From positions 1 to 26,925 of the IMG/VR virus record IMGVR_UViG_3300040815_002406: a DNA stretch of 26,925 nt. The stretch is one strand, 5' to 3'. The notes below the pieces were generated by a model that saw only the letters and a list, made by a program, of their open reading frames with translations, had not been told where the DNA came from and did no database searches. Source of the stretch: a virus. The translations under genes were made by a program, and so were the position numbers. Below, one piece after another: positions 1 through 6,511 of this stretch (position 1 is its first letter; every line of letters starts with the position of its first letter).

Positions 1-1
1 T

Positions 2-511
2 TTGTTAATGAATCCAGAATTGGTTACCACTGATGTTAACAGTAGAAGTGTTTCAATGTTTTTTAATAGTATTAGTTCTATTAAGTCTTTTGAAGATAGT
101 TTGCCTTTGATTCAAATGATTGGTGAGGGTTCAGTTGGACCTGAGTTTAGTAGTTTGTTTACTATGTTTATTAATAATAAGTTGGATAAGATTATTTCGC
201 CTGAAAATATCTTTGAACAGGATGAAAAATATGTTATGACTACTTTGAAATCAGTTGTTGGTAAAGATGATAAATACAGAGCAGATATTGCTTCAACTTT
301 AGCTACTCGAATTGTTAATTATTTGGATGTTTATGCTAGTAAAAATAAAGTTGAAAAATCAACTATTGATAGAATTTCTAAAATAGTTAAAGAAGAAATT
401 TTTACAACAGACATTTGTTATAACATGGTTAGGTCAATTTATAATAATAATATTACTAAATTCAAAACTATGATTATGGATAAAGAATTAGTTAAATTTA
501 TAATGAAATAA
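2..511 (+). CDS. Probable MoxR-type AAA+ ATPase, C-terminal part (5' end outside window)
   Basis: The reading frame is open to the window edge and begins here with TTG, so this is most likely the C-terminal 169 or so residues of a longer protein. No Walker motifs remain. The helical text with RSVSMFFNSISSI and GEGSVGPEFSSLFTMFINN resembles, from memory, the C-terminal lid of MoxR-like AAA+ ATPases in T4-like phages. The context agrees: two genes downstream is a HExxH/VWA protein, the classical partner of MoxR ATPases, as in RavA-ViaA-like pairs. The stop lies 3 bases before the next start, so the two genes are probably co-transcribed. The expected role is ATP-driven remodelling of a protein complex, but the substrate is unknown. 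The upstream sequence should carry Walker A and B; without them this call fails. Confidence 0.6.
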   Translation: MLMNPELVTTDVNSRSVSMFFNSISSIKSFEDSLPLIQMIGEGSVGPEFSSLFTMFINNKLDKIISPENIFEQDEKYVMTTLKSVVGKDDKYRADIASTLATRIVNYLDVYASKNKVEKSTIDRISKIVKEEIFTTDICYNMVRSIYNNNITKFKTMIMDKELVKFIMK

Positions 512-514
512 GAT

Positions 515-1609
515 ATGAGTAAGTTTTTTAAAATAAGTTACCAATACAATACTTACCATCAACATCACCAGTTTAGTTTTTCATGGTGGGATAATAAGGG
601 TTTAGAGTATAAAGAAGTTAATACTTTAGAGAATAGAATACAAGATGTAAAAGAACTTCTTGAATTACCTGGTAGTGATATAAATGGAGAAATAATATAC
701 GCTGGTAAAGGTTCTAATGTACCTAGACATAAATTAAAATCATATATTGAAGAAAATAATTTGAAAAAAACATCTCGTGTTCAAACAGCAAATACTATTA
801 TTTTTGATAAAAAAGAAATTGAAGAAATTTTAAGTTATTATAAAAGAGCAAGTAAAGGGGAGTTTGCCTTTATTACATTTACTAAAGAGATTTGTGATAT
901 TATTATCAATTACCTCAATACAAGTAAAAATTTATATTCAAACTTCAAAGATGAAATTAAAAACAAAATAGGAAAAATATGGGCTATTGAAAAAGATAAA
1001 TACTATGATCTTCCTTCAGAGTTAAAGAAAATAATCAACTGTACAGAGTTTAAAGAATGTTATGAAATGCATAATTATAGAACTCAAAAGATTTTAGATA
1101 TTTGTAGTATTATTGATGTTTATTTAGAGGATAAAGATACTAAAAGTATTGTTTGGGATGATTATATGTTAGAAACTCTAAACTCAGAGGGTATTGAGTT
1201 GGATAAAGAATATCTAGAAACATTTCATAGTATGTTAAAAAGTAATGAAACATCAGATATCCAATTAGCTTTAGAAATGTTAACTAATATTAATCTTGAA
1301 AAAGATGGTTTATCAGTTGCTCTTCTTTTAAATGAATATAGAGATAAATTTGGTTGGGGTACAGGAACTCAAAGTCAAGCATATAAAACTTTAAACAAAT
1401 ATTTTAGCAGTAAAGGAATTCATTGGAAGGATGACTTTAGAGCCTTTTCAGCCGAGTTATGGAATCACTATGCTAATAATGATAATGCTAAAGAAATTAT
1501 AGGTAGTTTTGTTCAGAATAATATTAACAAATATTTGAATAGAACAGGTGATAAATTTGTTCTTCAAATTGATAATTTTAATCTTAGTTTGTATAAAAGG
1601 AATAAATAA
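515..1609 (+). CDS. Unknown 364-aa protein in the ATPase/VWA cassette
   Basis: I do not recognise this protein. It is Lys/Glu/Asn-rich and mostly helical by eye, with no signal peptide or membrane segment. The N-terminus has a His-rich stretch (YHQHHQFSFSWW, about residues 14-25). The C-terminal third includes FGWGTGTQSQAYKTL and a Trp-containing helical region. It starts 3 bases after the probable AAA+ ATPase and ends in a TAATG overlap with the VWA metallopeptidase-like gene. It is therefore embedded in that cassette and is probably expressed with it. The position suggests an adaptor or substrate-specificity factor for the ATPase-VWA pair, but that is only inference from context. Confidence 0.85.
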   Translation: MSKFFKISYQYNTYHQHHQFSFSWWDNKGLEYKEVNTLENRIQDVKELLELPGSDINGEIIYAGKGSNVPRHKLKSYIEENNLKKTSRVQTANTIIFDKKEIEEILSYYKRASKGEFAFITFTKEICDIIINYLNTSKNLYSNFKDEIKNKIGKIWAIEKDKYYDLPSELKKIINCTEFKECYEMHNYRTQKILDICSIIDVYLEDKDTKSIVWDDYMLETLNSEGIELDKEYLETFHSMLKSNETSDIQLALEMLTNINLEKDGLSVALLLNEYRDKFGWGTGTQSQAYKTLNKYFSSKGIHWKDDFRAFSAELWNHYANNDNAKEIIGSFVQNNINKYLNRTGDKFVLQIDNFNLSLYKRNK

Positions 1610-2790
1610 TGTTTAACATTTACGAAGAAATAACTAAATATTCTAAGCAGTTGATGCTTAAAGAACCATTTTATGGTTTATTCCTAATTAGTCTAAATAA
1701 AGAATTAGATAAAAATATTCCAACTGCTTGCGTTACTCCAGACAATATTAATGTTAAACTAAAAGTTAATCCTGAGTTTTGGGGTACATTAGATGATAAA
1801 ACTAAGTTAGGAATTCTTAAACATGAACTTCTCCATGTTGCTTTCTTTCATTTAAATAATTGGGACCGTTTTGATAATAAACGTGTCTATAATATGGCTG
1901 CTGATTTGGAAATTAATCAGTATATTAACTCTGATATGAAGGGTGAGGCTTGGGATGGTTTAGAAATTGATGGTCCTAATTTTGCTCCTCTTAATCTTGA
2001 ACCAAGAAAAGGTACAGGATATTATTATGGAAGGTTGATTGAAGAAATTGAAAACAATCCAGAAGGTGATATTGCTAAAATGGCTGAAGAAGGAGGTAGT
2101 TTTGTTATTGATGTTGAAGGTAGTGAGGGAATGAGTGAGGCAGAAAAGAAATTGATTGCTAAACAAATTGATCATCAGTTAAAAGAGATTGCAGAAAATT
2201 TAGAGAAAAAAGGAAGAGGTAGAGGTTTAATTCCAGGTGAAATGAAAGACTATATTGATAGTTTATTTGAGGTTGTTGAGCCTGTTATTGATTGGAAATC
2301 ATACCTAAGACGCTTTAATAGCATGTCTACTATGATCTATACTAAAAAAACTCGTAGGAAGCCAAATAGACGTTTCAATAATGGTCCTGCCCTTAAAATA
2401 AAGCCTAAGAAAAGAACATTAGTAGCTATTGATACTTCAGGTTCTGTTTCTAATGAAGACCTAAAAGAATTTTTTAATGAAATTCAACACATCTATAAAT
2501 CAGGAACTTATGTTGATATTATAGAATGTGATACTAAAATTCATAGGGTTTATGAGTATAAAGGAATTAAAGAAAATATTGAAGTACAAGGTAGAGGTGG
2601 CACTGACTTCGAACCGGTTATGCAGTACTTAAACCAACATAAAACGTCTTATGCCAACCTAATATACTTGACTGATGGAGAATGTGTCTCACCTGAGACT
2701 CAACCTATAAAACCAATTTTGTGGGTTCATTGCTCAGAAAGCAAAATAAATGAAGAACTTCCAGGTTCTAAAATTCAAATTAAAAGATAA
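1609..2790 (+). CDS. VWA-like metallopeptidase-domain protein (DUF2201 type)
   Basis: The 393-aa protein combines two recognisable parts. The N-terminal region has a zinc-protease-like motif HELLH (H72, E73, H76) followed by H81, as in DUF2201 putative metallopeptidases. The C-terminal region has a MIDAS-like DTSGS (residues 275-279) and a later TDGE, typical of a von Willebrand A fold that binds Mg2+. A charged linker separates them. Such proteins pair with MoxR AAA+ ATPases and act as partner or adaptor in protein remodelling. Whether the HExxH is catalytically active cannot be judged here. The start overlaps the previous stop as TAATG. It was probably translated together with the two preceding genes. 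Its role in the phage is unknown; control of host proteins or help in assembly are possibilities. Confidence 0.8.
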   Translation: MFNIYEEITKYSKQLMLKEPFYGLFLISLNKELDKNIPTACVTPDNINVKLKVNPEFWGTLDDKTKLGILKHELLHVAFFHLNNWDRFDNKRVYNMAADLEINQYINSDMKGEAWDGLEIDGPNFAPLNLEPRKGTGYYYGRLIEEIENNPEGDIAKMAEEGGSFVIDVEGSEGMSEAEKKLIAKQIDHQLKEIAENLEKKGRGRGLIPGEMKDYIDSLFEVVEPVIDWKSYLRRFNSMSTMIYTKKTRRKPNRRFNNGPALKIKPKKRTLVAIDTSGSVSNEDLKEFFNEIQHIYKSGTYVDIIECDTKIHRVYEYKGIKENIEVQGRGGTDFEPVMQYLNQHKTSYANLIYLTDGECVSPETQPIKPILWVHCSESKINEELPGSKIQIKR

Positions 2791-2792
2791 CA

Positions 2793-2800
2793 TATTTATA
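2793..2800 (+). promoter_or_regulatory. Candidate late promoter (TATTTATA) before the DUF6884-like gene
   Basis: CATATTTATAATAT lies in the short gap after the VWA gene. The 8-base core ends only 4 bases before the ATG at 2805. It matches the motif upstream of the lysis and tail operons. If it is used like a T4 late promoter (core about -13 to -6), transcription would start at or next to the start codon. Confidence 0.5.
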
Positions 2801-2804
2801 ATAT

Positions 2805-3287
2805 ATGTCAAAGATTGTACTTTTAAGTTGTACCAAATCTAAAATGGACAAACCATGTCCAGCTAAGGATATGTACTCACCTTCACCAATGTTTCAAAAA
2901 ACAAAAGCATACGGTGAGGGACTTAAACCTGATAAAATGTTTATCTTATCTGCTAAGTATGGGTTGTTACCTATGGATAAGCAGATTGAACCATATGATT
3001 TAACTCTTAAAACTATGAAATCAGATGAAAAAAATCAATGGGGAGATATGGTAAAAGGACAAATGAGTAAAGCAGGATTATCTCCAGAAAAAGATAAGTT
3101 TGTTTTCTTAACAGGCTCAGAGTATATGAAACCATTAGAAAAATTCATTCCAGCAGATAATGTTGAAAAACCAATGGAAGGAAAAAGAATGGGAGAAAGA
3201 TTATCTTGGTTAAACACACAAGTTAAAAAGTTACAAGAATTTGTTAAACATATTAAAAACATGATTTATGAAATTGTCAAAAGATAA
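2805..3287 (+). CDS. DUF6884-like protein
   Basis: The 160-aa protein opens with VLLSCTKSKMDKPCPAKDMY and continues with FILSAKYGLLPMDKQIEPYD (about residues 46-65). These are the hallmark stretches of the DUF6884 family, which is loosely similar to the YaaA fold. Members are common in phages and mobile DNA, and their biochemical function is not established. No membrane segment or signal peptide is visible. The C-terminal third is lysine-rich. The gene has its own candidate promoter 4 bases upstream and overlaps the next gene by 20 bases, so the two are probably co-expressed. The family assignment comes from motif memory and is fairly firm; the role is open. Confidence 0.72.
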   Translation: MSKIVLLSCTKSKMDKPCPAKDMYSPSPMFQKTKAYGEGLKPDKMFILSAKYGLLPMDKQIEPYDLTLKTMKSDEKNQWGDMVKGQMSKAGLSPEKDKFVFLTGSEYMKPLEKFIPADNVEKPMEGKRMGERLSWLNTQVKKLQEFVKHIKNMIYEIVKR

Positions 3288-3504
3288 ATTAAACGAGTAT
3301 ATTGATTTGTATTTAAGTGACTCTTATGACTATGAAGATAGTGAGACACATACATTAAATGAAAATGTACTTAAACCCGTTAAAAACCTTCTATTAGAGT
3401 CTAACAAAGATGGAATGACAACATTGTTAGAAATTTCAGGCAACGTTAATAAACGTGATAGAGCGGTTATAGACGACTTTATTTTATACCTAGAAAATCT
3501 TTAA
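3268..3504 (+). CDS. Small acidic hypothetical protein
   Basis: This 78-aa protein starts inside the end of the preceding gene (20-base overlap, different frame). It has an acidic N-terminal half (YLSDSYDYEDSETH) and a predicted helical C-terminus. No known domain is recognised. The overlap suggests translational coupling to the DUF6884-like gene. It is followed by an 88-base gap with two hairpins and a promoter candidate, so it is probably the last gene of its transcription unit. Confidence 0.7.
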   Translation: MKLSKDKLNEYIDLYLSDSYDYEDSETHTLNENVLKPVKNLLLESNKDGMTTLLEISGNVNKRDRAVIDDFILYLENL

Positions 3505-3507
3505 AAA

Positions 3508-3553
3508 CCTCTTTTGGGAGAGGGTTGATTAGGGTTTGGCTTGCCAGGAACCC
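3508..3553 (+). terminator. Tandem hairpins between transcription units
   Basis: Two stems lie back to back. CCTCT (3508-3512) pairs with AGAGG (3519-3523). GGGTT (3532-3536) pairs with AACCC (3549-3553), with an inner TGG/CCA stem and CTTG loop. No T-tract follows, so this is not a textbook Rho-independent terminator. It could be a terminator, an RNA-processing site or an mRNA-stabilising structure. Confidence 0.4.
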
Positions 3554-3568
3554 GATGTTATATTTATA
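3535..3568 (+). promoter_or_regulatory. Promoter candidate before the DUF932 gene: host-like and late-like elements overlap
   Basis: TTTG (3535-3538) is followed after 20 bases by TATATTTA (3559-3566). This resembles the Bacteroidota housekeeping promoter TTTG / TAnnTTTG with one mismatch at the final G. The same stretch contains TATTTATA (3561-3568), the motif proposed as the phage late promoter. The gap to the ATG is 24 bases, longer than at the other sites. The TTTG also lies within the second hairpin. Confidence 0.45.
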
Positions 3569-3592
3569 TCATAATAAGAAAAAATAAGAGTT

Positions 3593-4393
3593 ATGTTAGA
3601 CATTAAAAGTAATCAGTTCCTAAACAAAGACGAAATTCGCAATCGCGCAAATTCAATTTTCACTACTAAAGGTGCTCCTGAAACGAGTGACAAGTATTCA
3701 CACATTCCAACTGAAAAGATCATTGATGATATGGCTGCTTTGGGTTGGGGAGTAGTTGATGCTAAACAAGTTAAAGCTCGTAAAAATAAAGGTTTCCAAA
3801 AACACCTTATTGTATTCCGTAACAATGATATTCAGATCACTGCTGAAGATGGTGATAATGTGTTTCCACAAATTTTGTTGACAAATTCACATGATGGTAA
3901 AAATGCCTTTACTTTCACAGCTGGTTTGTTCCGTATGGTTTGTGAGAATGGTTTGGTTATCGCTTCAACTGAATTTGAGAAAATGAAAATCCGTCATATG
4001 GGTTATAATTTTGAAGAGTTGCAAAACACTATCAAGTCAATGGTTGAAAAATTGCCTTTGACTGTTGAGTCACTTAATAAATTCCGTGAGGTTGAATTAA
4101 ACCAAGAACAAGCGCTTGAGTTTGCTAAAAAGGCTCTTGAGTGTCGTTTTGATGAAACAGAAATGACTCGTATTGATGTTGATTTGAATGATTTGCTTAC
4201 CGCAAAACGTAAAGAAGATCAAGGATCTGATTTGTGGTCAATTTATAATGTGATCCAAGAAAAATTGGTTCATGGAGAATTTAGTTATAAGGCGGGTGTT
4301 AAAACTCGTAAAGCTCGTAAAATCAAGAACTTTAATAAGGATCTAGAATTGAACGAGAAGTTGTACGATTTGGCTCTTGAGTTTGTCTCTTAA
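3593..4393 (+). CDS. DUF932 family protein
   Basis: The 266-aa protein matches the DUF932 phage/plasmid family in its central part: LLTNSHDGKNAFTFTAGLFR, then MVCENGLV (about residues 98-125). An N-terminal TTKGAP segment and a helical C-terminus flank it. The function of the family is not established; members occur widely in phages and plasmids. Codon choice is distinct: all 12 Arg codons are CGT or CGC and Leu is mostly TTG, whereas the late genes use AGA and TTA. This may reflect high expression on host tRNAs early in infection, or separate acquisition. It has its own promoter candidate and is preceded by hairpins, so it probably forms its own transcription unit. Confidence 0.78.
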   Translation: MLDIKSNQFLNKDEIRNRANSIFTTKGAPETSDKYSHIPTEKIIDDMAALGWGVVDAKQVKARKNKGFQKHLIVFRNNDIQITAEDGDNVFPQILLTNSHDGKNAFTFTAGLFRMVCENGLVIASTEFEKMKIRHMGYNFEELQNTIKSMVEKLPLTVESLNKFREVELNQEQALEFAKKALECRFDETEMTRIDVDLNDLLTAKRKEDQGSDLWSIYNVIQEKLVHGEFSYKAGVKTRKARKIKNFNKDLELNEKLYDLALEFVS

Positions 4394-4417
4394 GAGCCTT
4401 ATCATTATATTAACGAT

Positions 4418-4615
4418 ATGAATGAAATAGATAAAATGGCACAACAAGAAGCAATATTTAATGATCAATGTGATAAAATTTTAGCACGATCCGATTATTA
4501 TAATTTGCAGCTTGAAGTAGTTTATTCAGCTTTCAAACATAAAGAAGATTTCCCACAAGCATCGCTCCTAGAATGTCTACAAGTAGGAGCAGATGAGTGG
4601 GATATAAATCTTTAA
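4418..4615 (+). CDS. Small acidic hypothetical protein
   Basis: This 65-aa protein has a helical, acidic sequence (MNEIDKMAQQEAIFNDQCDK at the N-terminus) and no recognisable domain or membrane segment. It lies 24 bases after the DUF932 gene and ends 6 bases before the first tRNA. It may be co-transcribed with either. Its small size makes the call less certain, although the frame is compact and fits the gap well. Confidence 0.6.
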   Translation: MNEIDKMAQQEAIFNDQCDKILARSDYYNLQLEVVYSAFKHKEDFPQASLLECLQVGADEWDINL

Positions 4616-4621
4616 AGATAT

Positions 4622-4707
4622 GCTGTTGTGGTGGAATAGGTAGACACGCGGGACTTAAAATCCCGTGACCCGAAAAGGTCGTGCCGGTTCGATCCCGGCC
4701 AGCAGTA
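4622..4707 (+). tRNA. tRNA-Leu (UAA)
   Basis: The cloverleaf is complete. The acceptor GCTGTTG pairs with CAGCAGT using two G-U pairs. The anticodon loop holds TAA. A long variable arm typical of class II tRNA-Leu follows, then T-arm GCCGG/CCGGC around TTCGATC. The discriminator is A4707 and CCA is not encoded. It reads TTA (and TTG by wobble), the main Leu codon of the late genes. Confidence 0.93.
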
Positions 4708-4756
4708 CTAGGAGACTCACGTAGTTCGTTCTTTAATCTATTGAATTACCAATGTT

Positions 4757-4830
<74 letters not shown>

Positions 4831-4838
4831 CAAAATTA

Positions 4839-4911
4839 GCCACAATAGCTCAGTTGGTAGAGCTTCTGATTTGTAATCAGATGGTCGGCGGTTCGAGTCC
4901 GTCTTGTGGCT
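4839..4911 (+). tRNA. tRNA-Thr (UGU)
   Basis: Acceptor GCCACAA pairs perfectly with TTGTGGC. The anticodon stem TCTGA/TCAGA encloses TTTGTAA with anticodon TGT. The discriminator is T. It lies only 8 bases after tRNA-Pro, so the transcripts are likely processed from one precursor. Confidence 0.94.
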
Positions 4912-4916
4912 CATTA

Positions 4917-5001
4917 GGAGAGATGGCAGAGCGGTCGAATGCGCCAGTCTTGAAAACTGATGACTGTAACAGGTCCGGGGGTTCGAATCCCTCTCTCTCC
5001 G
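4917..5001 (+). tRNA. tRNA-Ser (UGA)
   Basis: Acceptor GGAGAGA pairs with TCTCTCC. The anticodon loop CTTGAAA holds TGA, and a long class II variable arm is present. T-stem GGGGG/CCCTC encloses TTCGAAT, and the discriminator is G. It is 5 bases after tRNA-Thr and the last of the first tRNA group. Confidence 0.92.
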
Positions 5002-5067
5002 CTGCCAACTGAAGACAGAAGAAGAATGTTTAGGTTCCCATGCAAAGCGACCCGCCTAAGCATAAAA

Positions 5068-5091
5068 AAACCCGAGTGTAAACTCGGGTTT
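5068..5091. terminator. Bidirectional Rho-independent terminator
   Basis: AAACCCGAGT (5068-5077) pairs perfectly with ACTCGGGTTT (5082-5091) around a GTAA loop. A-rich sequence precedes it and T-rich sequence follows, so it can stop the tRNA transcript on the plus strand and the convergent gene on the minus strand. It lies at the only convergent junction in the window. Confidence 0.88.
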
Positions 5092-5113
5092 CTTCTTTCT
5101 ATATTAATATTGT

Positions 5114-5587
5114 TTAAGGAGCAGGAACATAACTATAAGAATGGAACCAGCTTGCCTGTCCTATCTTAAGTATACAATCTGATACACTACTGCATCCTGC
5201 TGGGTTTGCTGGAGAACCTGGATTTACAGTTCCATCAACTGCATAATTTTTTAGAATAAAATCAGCTGTTCCAATAAAAGCAGCATCTGTTAAAGCAGGA
5301 GCACCTGTGGCTGGATTTAATGATTTAAAGAAATGAGGTTGGTCAACAGGAGGATTTCCAGCACCATGAGCATCTTTTGCGTTTGGAATAGCAAAAATAT
5401 AAGCTTGAACATTTACTGCTGCTGGGCTACCATAGAAATAAGTATCTGTTGTAGATTGTGGAACATCATTGTTCCATGCTCTTGAACCTGAAAGATTTCC
5501 TATAAAGAAACTTCCTGTAGTAGCTGTGTTTGAAGGAGCTGCTCCACCACTATAGTTAGGAGCATATGTAATTGCGTATTGTGCCAT
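5114..5587 (-). CDS. Lone reverse-strand protein, possibly a virion or surface protein
   Basis: This is the only supported gene on the minus strand. The 157-aa product is rich in Gly, Ala, Pro, Ser and Asn, with only four Lys and one Arg, and carries two cysteines near the C-terminus (GCSSVSDC). No signal peptide or membrane segment is clear. SGS-type turns (NLSGSRAW) resemble those in the tail proteins of this window, suggesting a beta-rich structural or decoration protein; I do not recognise a family. It has a private unit: a near match to the late motif (TATGTATA, 5604-5611) 16 bases upstream, and a shared bidirectional terminator downstream. Its place inside a tRNA cluster suggests a moron-like insertion. 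Confidence 0.72.
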   Translation of the reverse strand: MAQYAITYAPNYSGGAAPSNTATTGSFFIGNLSGSRAWNNDVPQSTTDTYFYGSPAAVNVQAYIFAIPNAKDAHGAGNPPVDQPHFFKSLNPATGAPALTDAAFIGTADFILKNYAVDGTVNPGSPANPAGCSSVSDCILKIGQASWFHSYSYVPAP

Positions 5588-5603
5588 CTGTAGATTATTT
5601 TAT

Positions 5604-5611
5604 TATACATA
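5604..5611 (-). promoter_or_regulatory. Candidate late promoter on the minus strand (TATGTATA)
   Basis: Read on the minus strand, AATATGTATAATAAAATAA lies 16 bases upstream of the ATG. It differs from the TATTTATA core by one base and keeps the same flanks. The spacing is identical to that before the tail gene at 22730. Confidence 0.4.
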
Positions 5612-5649
5612 TTTGGCTCTCATAAAAAAGTAAATTATATTCAGATCAT

Positions 5650-5723
5650 GTTCTCGTAGCTCAGCTGGATAGAGCAACTGCCTTCTAAGCAGTAGGTCAT
5701 AGGTTCGAATCCTATCGGGAATA
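5650..5723 (+). tRNA. tRNA-Arg (UCU)
   Basis: Acceptor GTTCTCG pairs with CGGGAAT using two G-U pairs. Anticodon stem ACTGC/GCAGT encloses CTTCTAA with anticodon TCT. T-stem ATAGG/CCTAT encloses TTCGAAT. The discriminator is A. It reads AGA, the dominant Arg codon of the late genes. Confidence 0.93.
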
Positions 5724-5724
5724 C

Positions 5725-6088
5725 AAAGGAGTTCTTTGACATAATAAAAGAAAGGAAAAAAATATGGAAATAATTTTAGCTTTTGGTTTGGGAGTGGTAT
5801 TAGTTATTAATATTGTAATAGTTAATATGGCTCTAAAGTCAAATAAACAAATTAATGAATTAAACAAAATTGTTGATAGTGAAATTCAGTCTTCAACTAA
5901 TATTAATGACTCTATTTATCGTGAGATAGATAAAATTAATGGTAAAATTGATTCTCGTGTCGATAAACTAAATGATGTTTTGACTAGAGAAATAAGTGAA
6001 ACAAATCGTAAAGTAGATTTTTTGAGAAAGTCTCTTGGAAAGGATTACTTTTAAGTAAATTAAATTAAACCCGTTATTGAACTCCTTT
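5725..6088. repeat. 10-bp inverted repeat flanking a small gene between two tRNAs
   Basis: AAAGGAGTTC (5725-5734) and its exact reverse complement GAACTCCTTT (6079-6088) bracket the gene at 5764. The left arm starts 2 bases after tRNA-Arg, and the right arm ends 3 bases before tRNA-Met. It could help fold the precursor for tRNA processing, or mark an insertion; chance is also possible. Confidence 0.4.
5764..6054 (+). CDS. Small membrane-anchored coiled-coil protein
   Basis: The 96-aa protein starts with an uncharged hydrophobic helix (about residues 3-25, IILAFGLGVVLVINIVIVNM). A charged region with heptad-like spacing follows to the end, suggesting a single-pass inner-membrane protein with a coiled coil. 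No family is recognised. It sits alone between tRNA-Arg and tRNA-Met, flanked by a 10-bp inverted repeat. The upstream stretch AAAGGAAAAAAAT is A-rich. The topology resembles an i-spanin, but the gene is outside the lysis cassette, so that role is speculative. Confidence 0.7.
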   Translation: MEIILAFGLGVVLVINIVIVNMALKSNKQINELNKIVDSEIQSSTNINDSIYREIDKINGKIDSRVDKLNDVLTREISETNRKVDFLRKSLGKDYF

Positions 6089-6090
6089 AT

Positions 6091-6164
6091 GGACCTTTAG
6101 CTCAGTTGGTCAGAGCAGCGCACTCATAATGCGAAGGTCATAGGTTCAAGCCCTATAAGGTCCA
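6091..6164 (+). tRNA. tRNA with CAU anticodon (Met, or Ile after lysidine modification)
   Basis: Acceptor GGACCTT pairs perfectly with AAGGTCC. The anticodon loop CTCATAA holds CAT. The anticodon stem has one G-A mismatch at its outer end. T-stem ATAGG/CCTAT encloses TTCAAGC, and the discriminator is A. The first pair is G-C and the stem lacks the three G-C pairs of an initiator, so it is not tRNA-fMet. Elongator Met and Ile2 cannot be separated here. Confidence 0.9.
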
Positions 6165-6192
6165 CCGCAGTCAGATGTTGTAGCTACGGCCA

Positions 6193-6232
6193 GGGGGATT
6201 TGTTAAGTACAAACAAGTCCCCCCTTTTTTTT
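6193..6232 (+). terminator. Strong Rho-independent terminator after the tRNA cluster
   Basis: A 12-bp stem with one G-U wobble (6193-6204 with 6212-6223) closes a 7-base loop. It starts GGGGGA and ends CCCCCC, followed by eight T (6225-6232). It ends the tRNA transcription unit just before the lysis-cassette promoter candidate. Confidence 0.93.
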
Positions 6233-6235
6233 ACA

Positions 6236-6243
6236 TATTTATA
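6236..6243 (+). promoter_or_regulatory. Candidate late promoter (TATTTATA) of the lysis cassette
   Basis: ACATATTTATAAAC lies between the terminator T-tract and the ATG at 6247, leaving only 3 bases between core and start codon. It is the clearest case for a new transcription unit, because a strong terminator immediately precedes it. A leaderless or near-leaderless mRNA is predicted. Confidence 0.58.
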
Positions 6244-6246
6244 AAC

Positions 6247-6510
6247 ATGAAATTACCTGTAACATTTGAACAATTTGCTAAAGACCCTGTTAAAGCGGTC
6301 ACGTTTTGTATGTTAGTGGTAGTAGCTTATTTATGGTACGATAATAAAACTAATTATCAATCTCAAATAGACACACACCAAGCAAAAATTATAGTTTTGG
6401 AAGAGAAAGTAGACAAATGTCTTACCTATATGAGAAAGGCTGATAGTGCTTTAGCAGCAGCTAACACTAAATTAGAAGTATTAACCGCCCTAGGCAAAAT
6501 CCCTAAGTAA
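6247..6510 (+). CDS. Small membrane/coiled-coil protein, first gene of the lysis cassette
   Basis: The 87-aa protein has one hydrophobic helix (about residues 18-31, AVTFCMLVVVAYLW). A predicted coiled coil follows (about residues 38-80), suggesting an inner-membrane protein with a periplasmic rod. This is the topology of an i-spanin, and the gene leads the operon that ends with the endolysin, so a spanin-like role is plausible though unproven. It sits directly behind a candidate late promoter and 1 base before the next gene. Confidence 0.7.
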   Translation: MKLPVTFEQFAKDPVKAVTFCMLVVVAYLWYDNKTNYQSQIDTHQAKIIVLEEKVDKCLTYMRKADSALAAANTKLEVLTALGKIPK

Positions 6511-6511
6511 G

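Noticed and set aside
494-502. AATTTATAA as another late promoter before the gene at 515
   Set aside because: It differs from the core at one position, lies inside the upstream coding frame, and the two genes look like one operon.
4708-4756. Possible extra tRNA or promoter between tRNA-Leu and tRNA-Pro
   Set aside because: I could form no cloverleaf, and no clear promoter elements are seen in this 49-base spacer.
4960-5169. Plus-strand frame of 69 codons
   Set aside because: It begins inside tRNA-Ser, runs through the bidirectional terminator and overlaps the reverse-strand gene.
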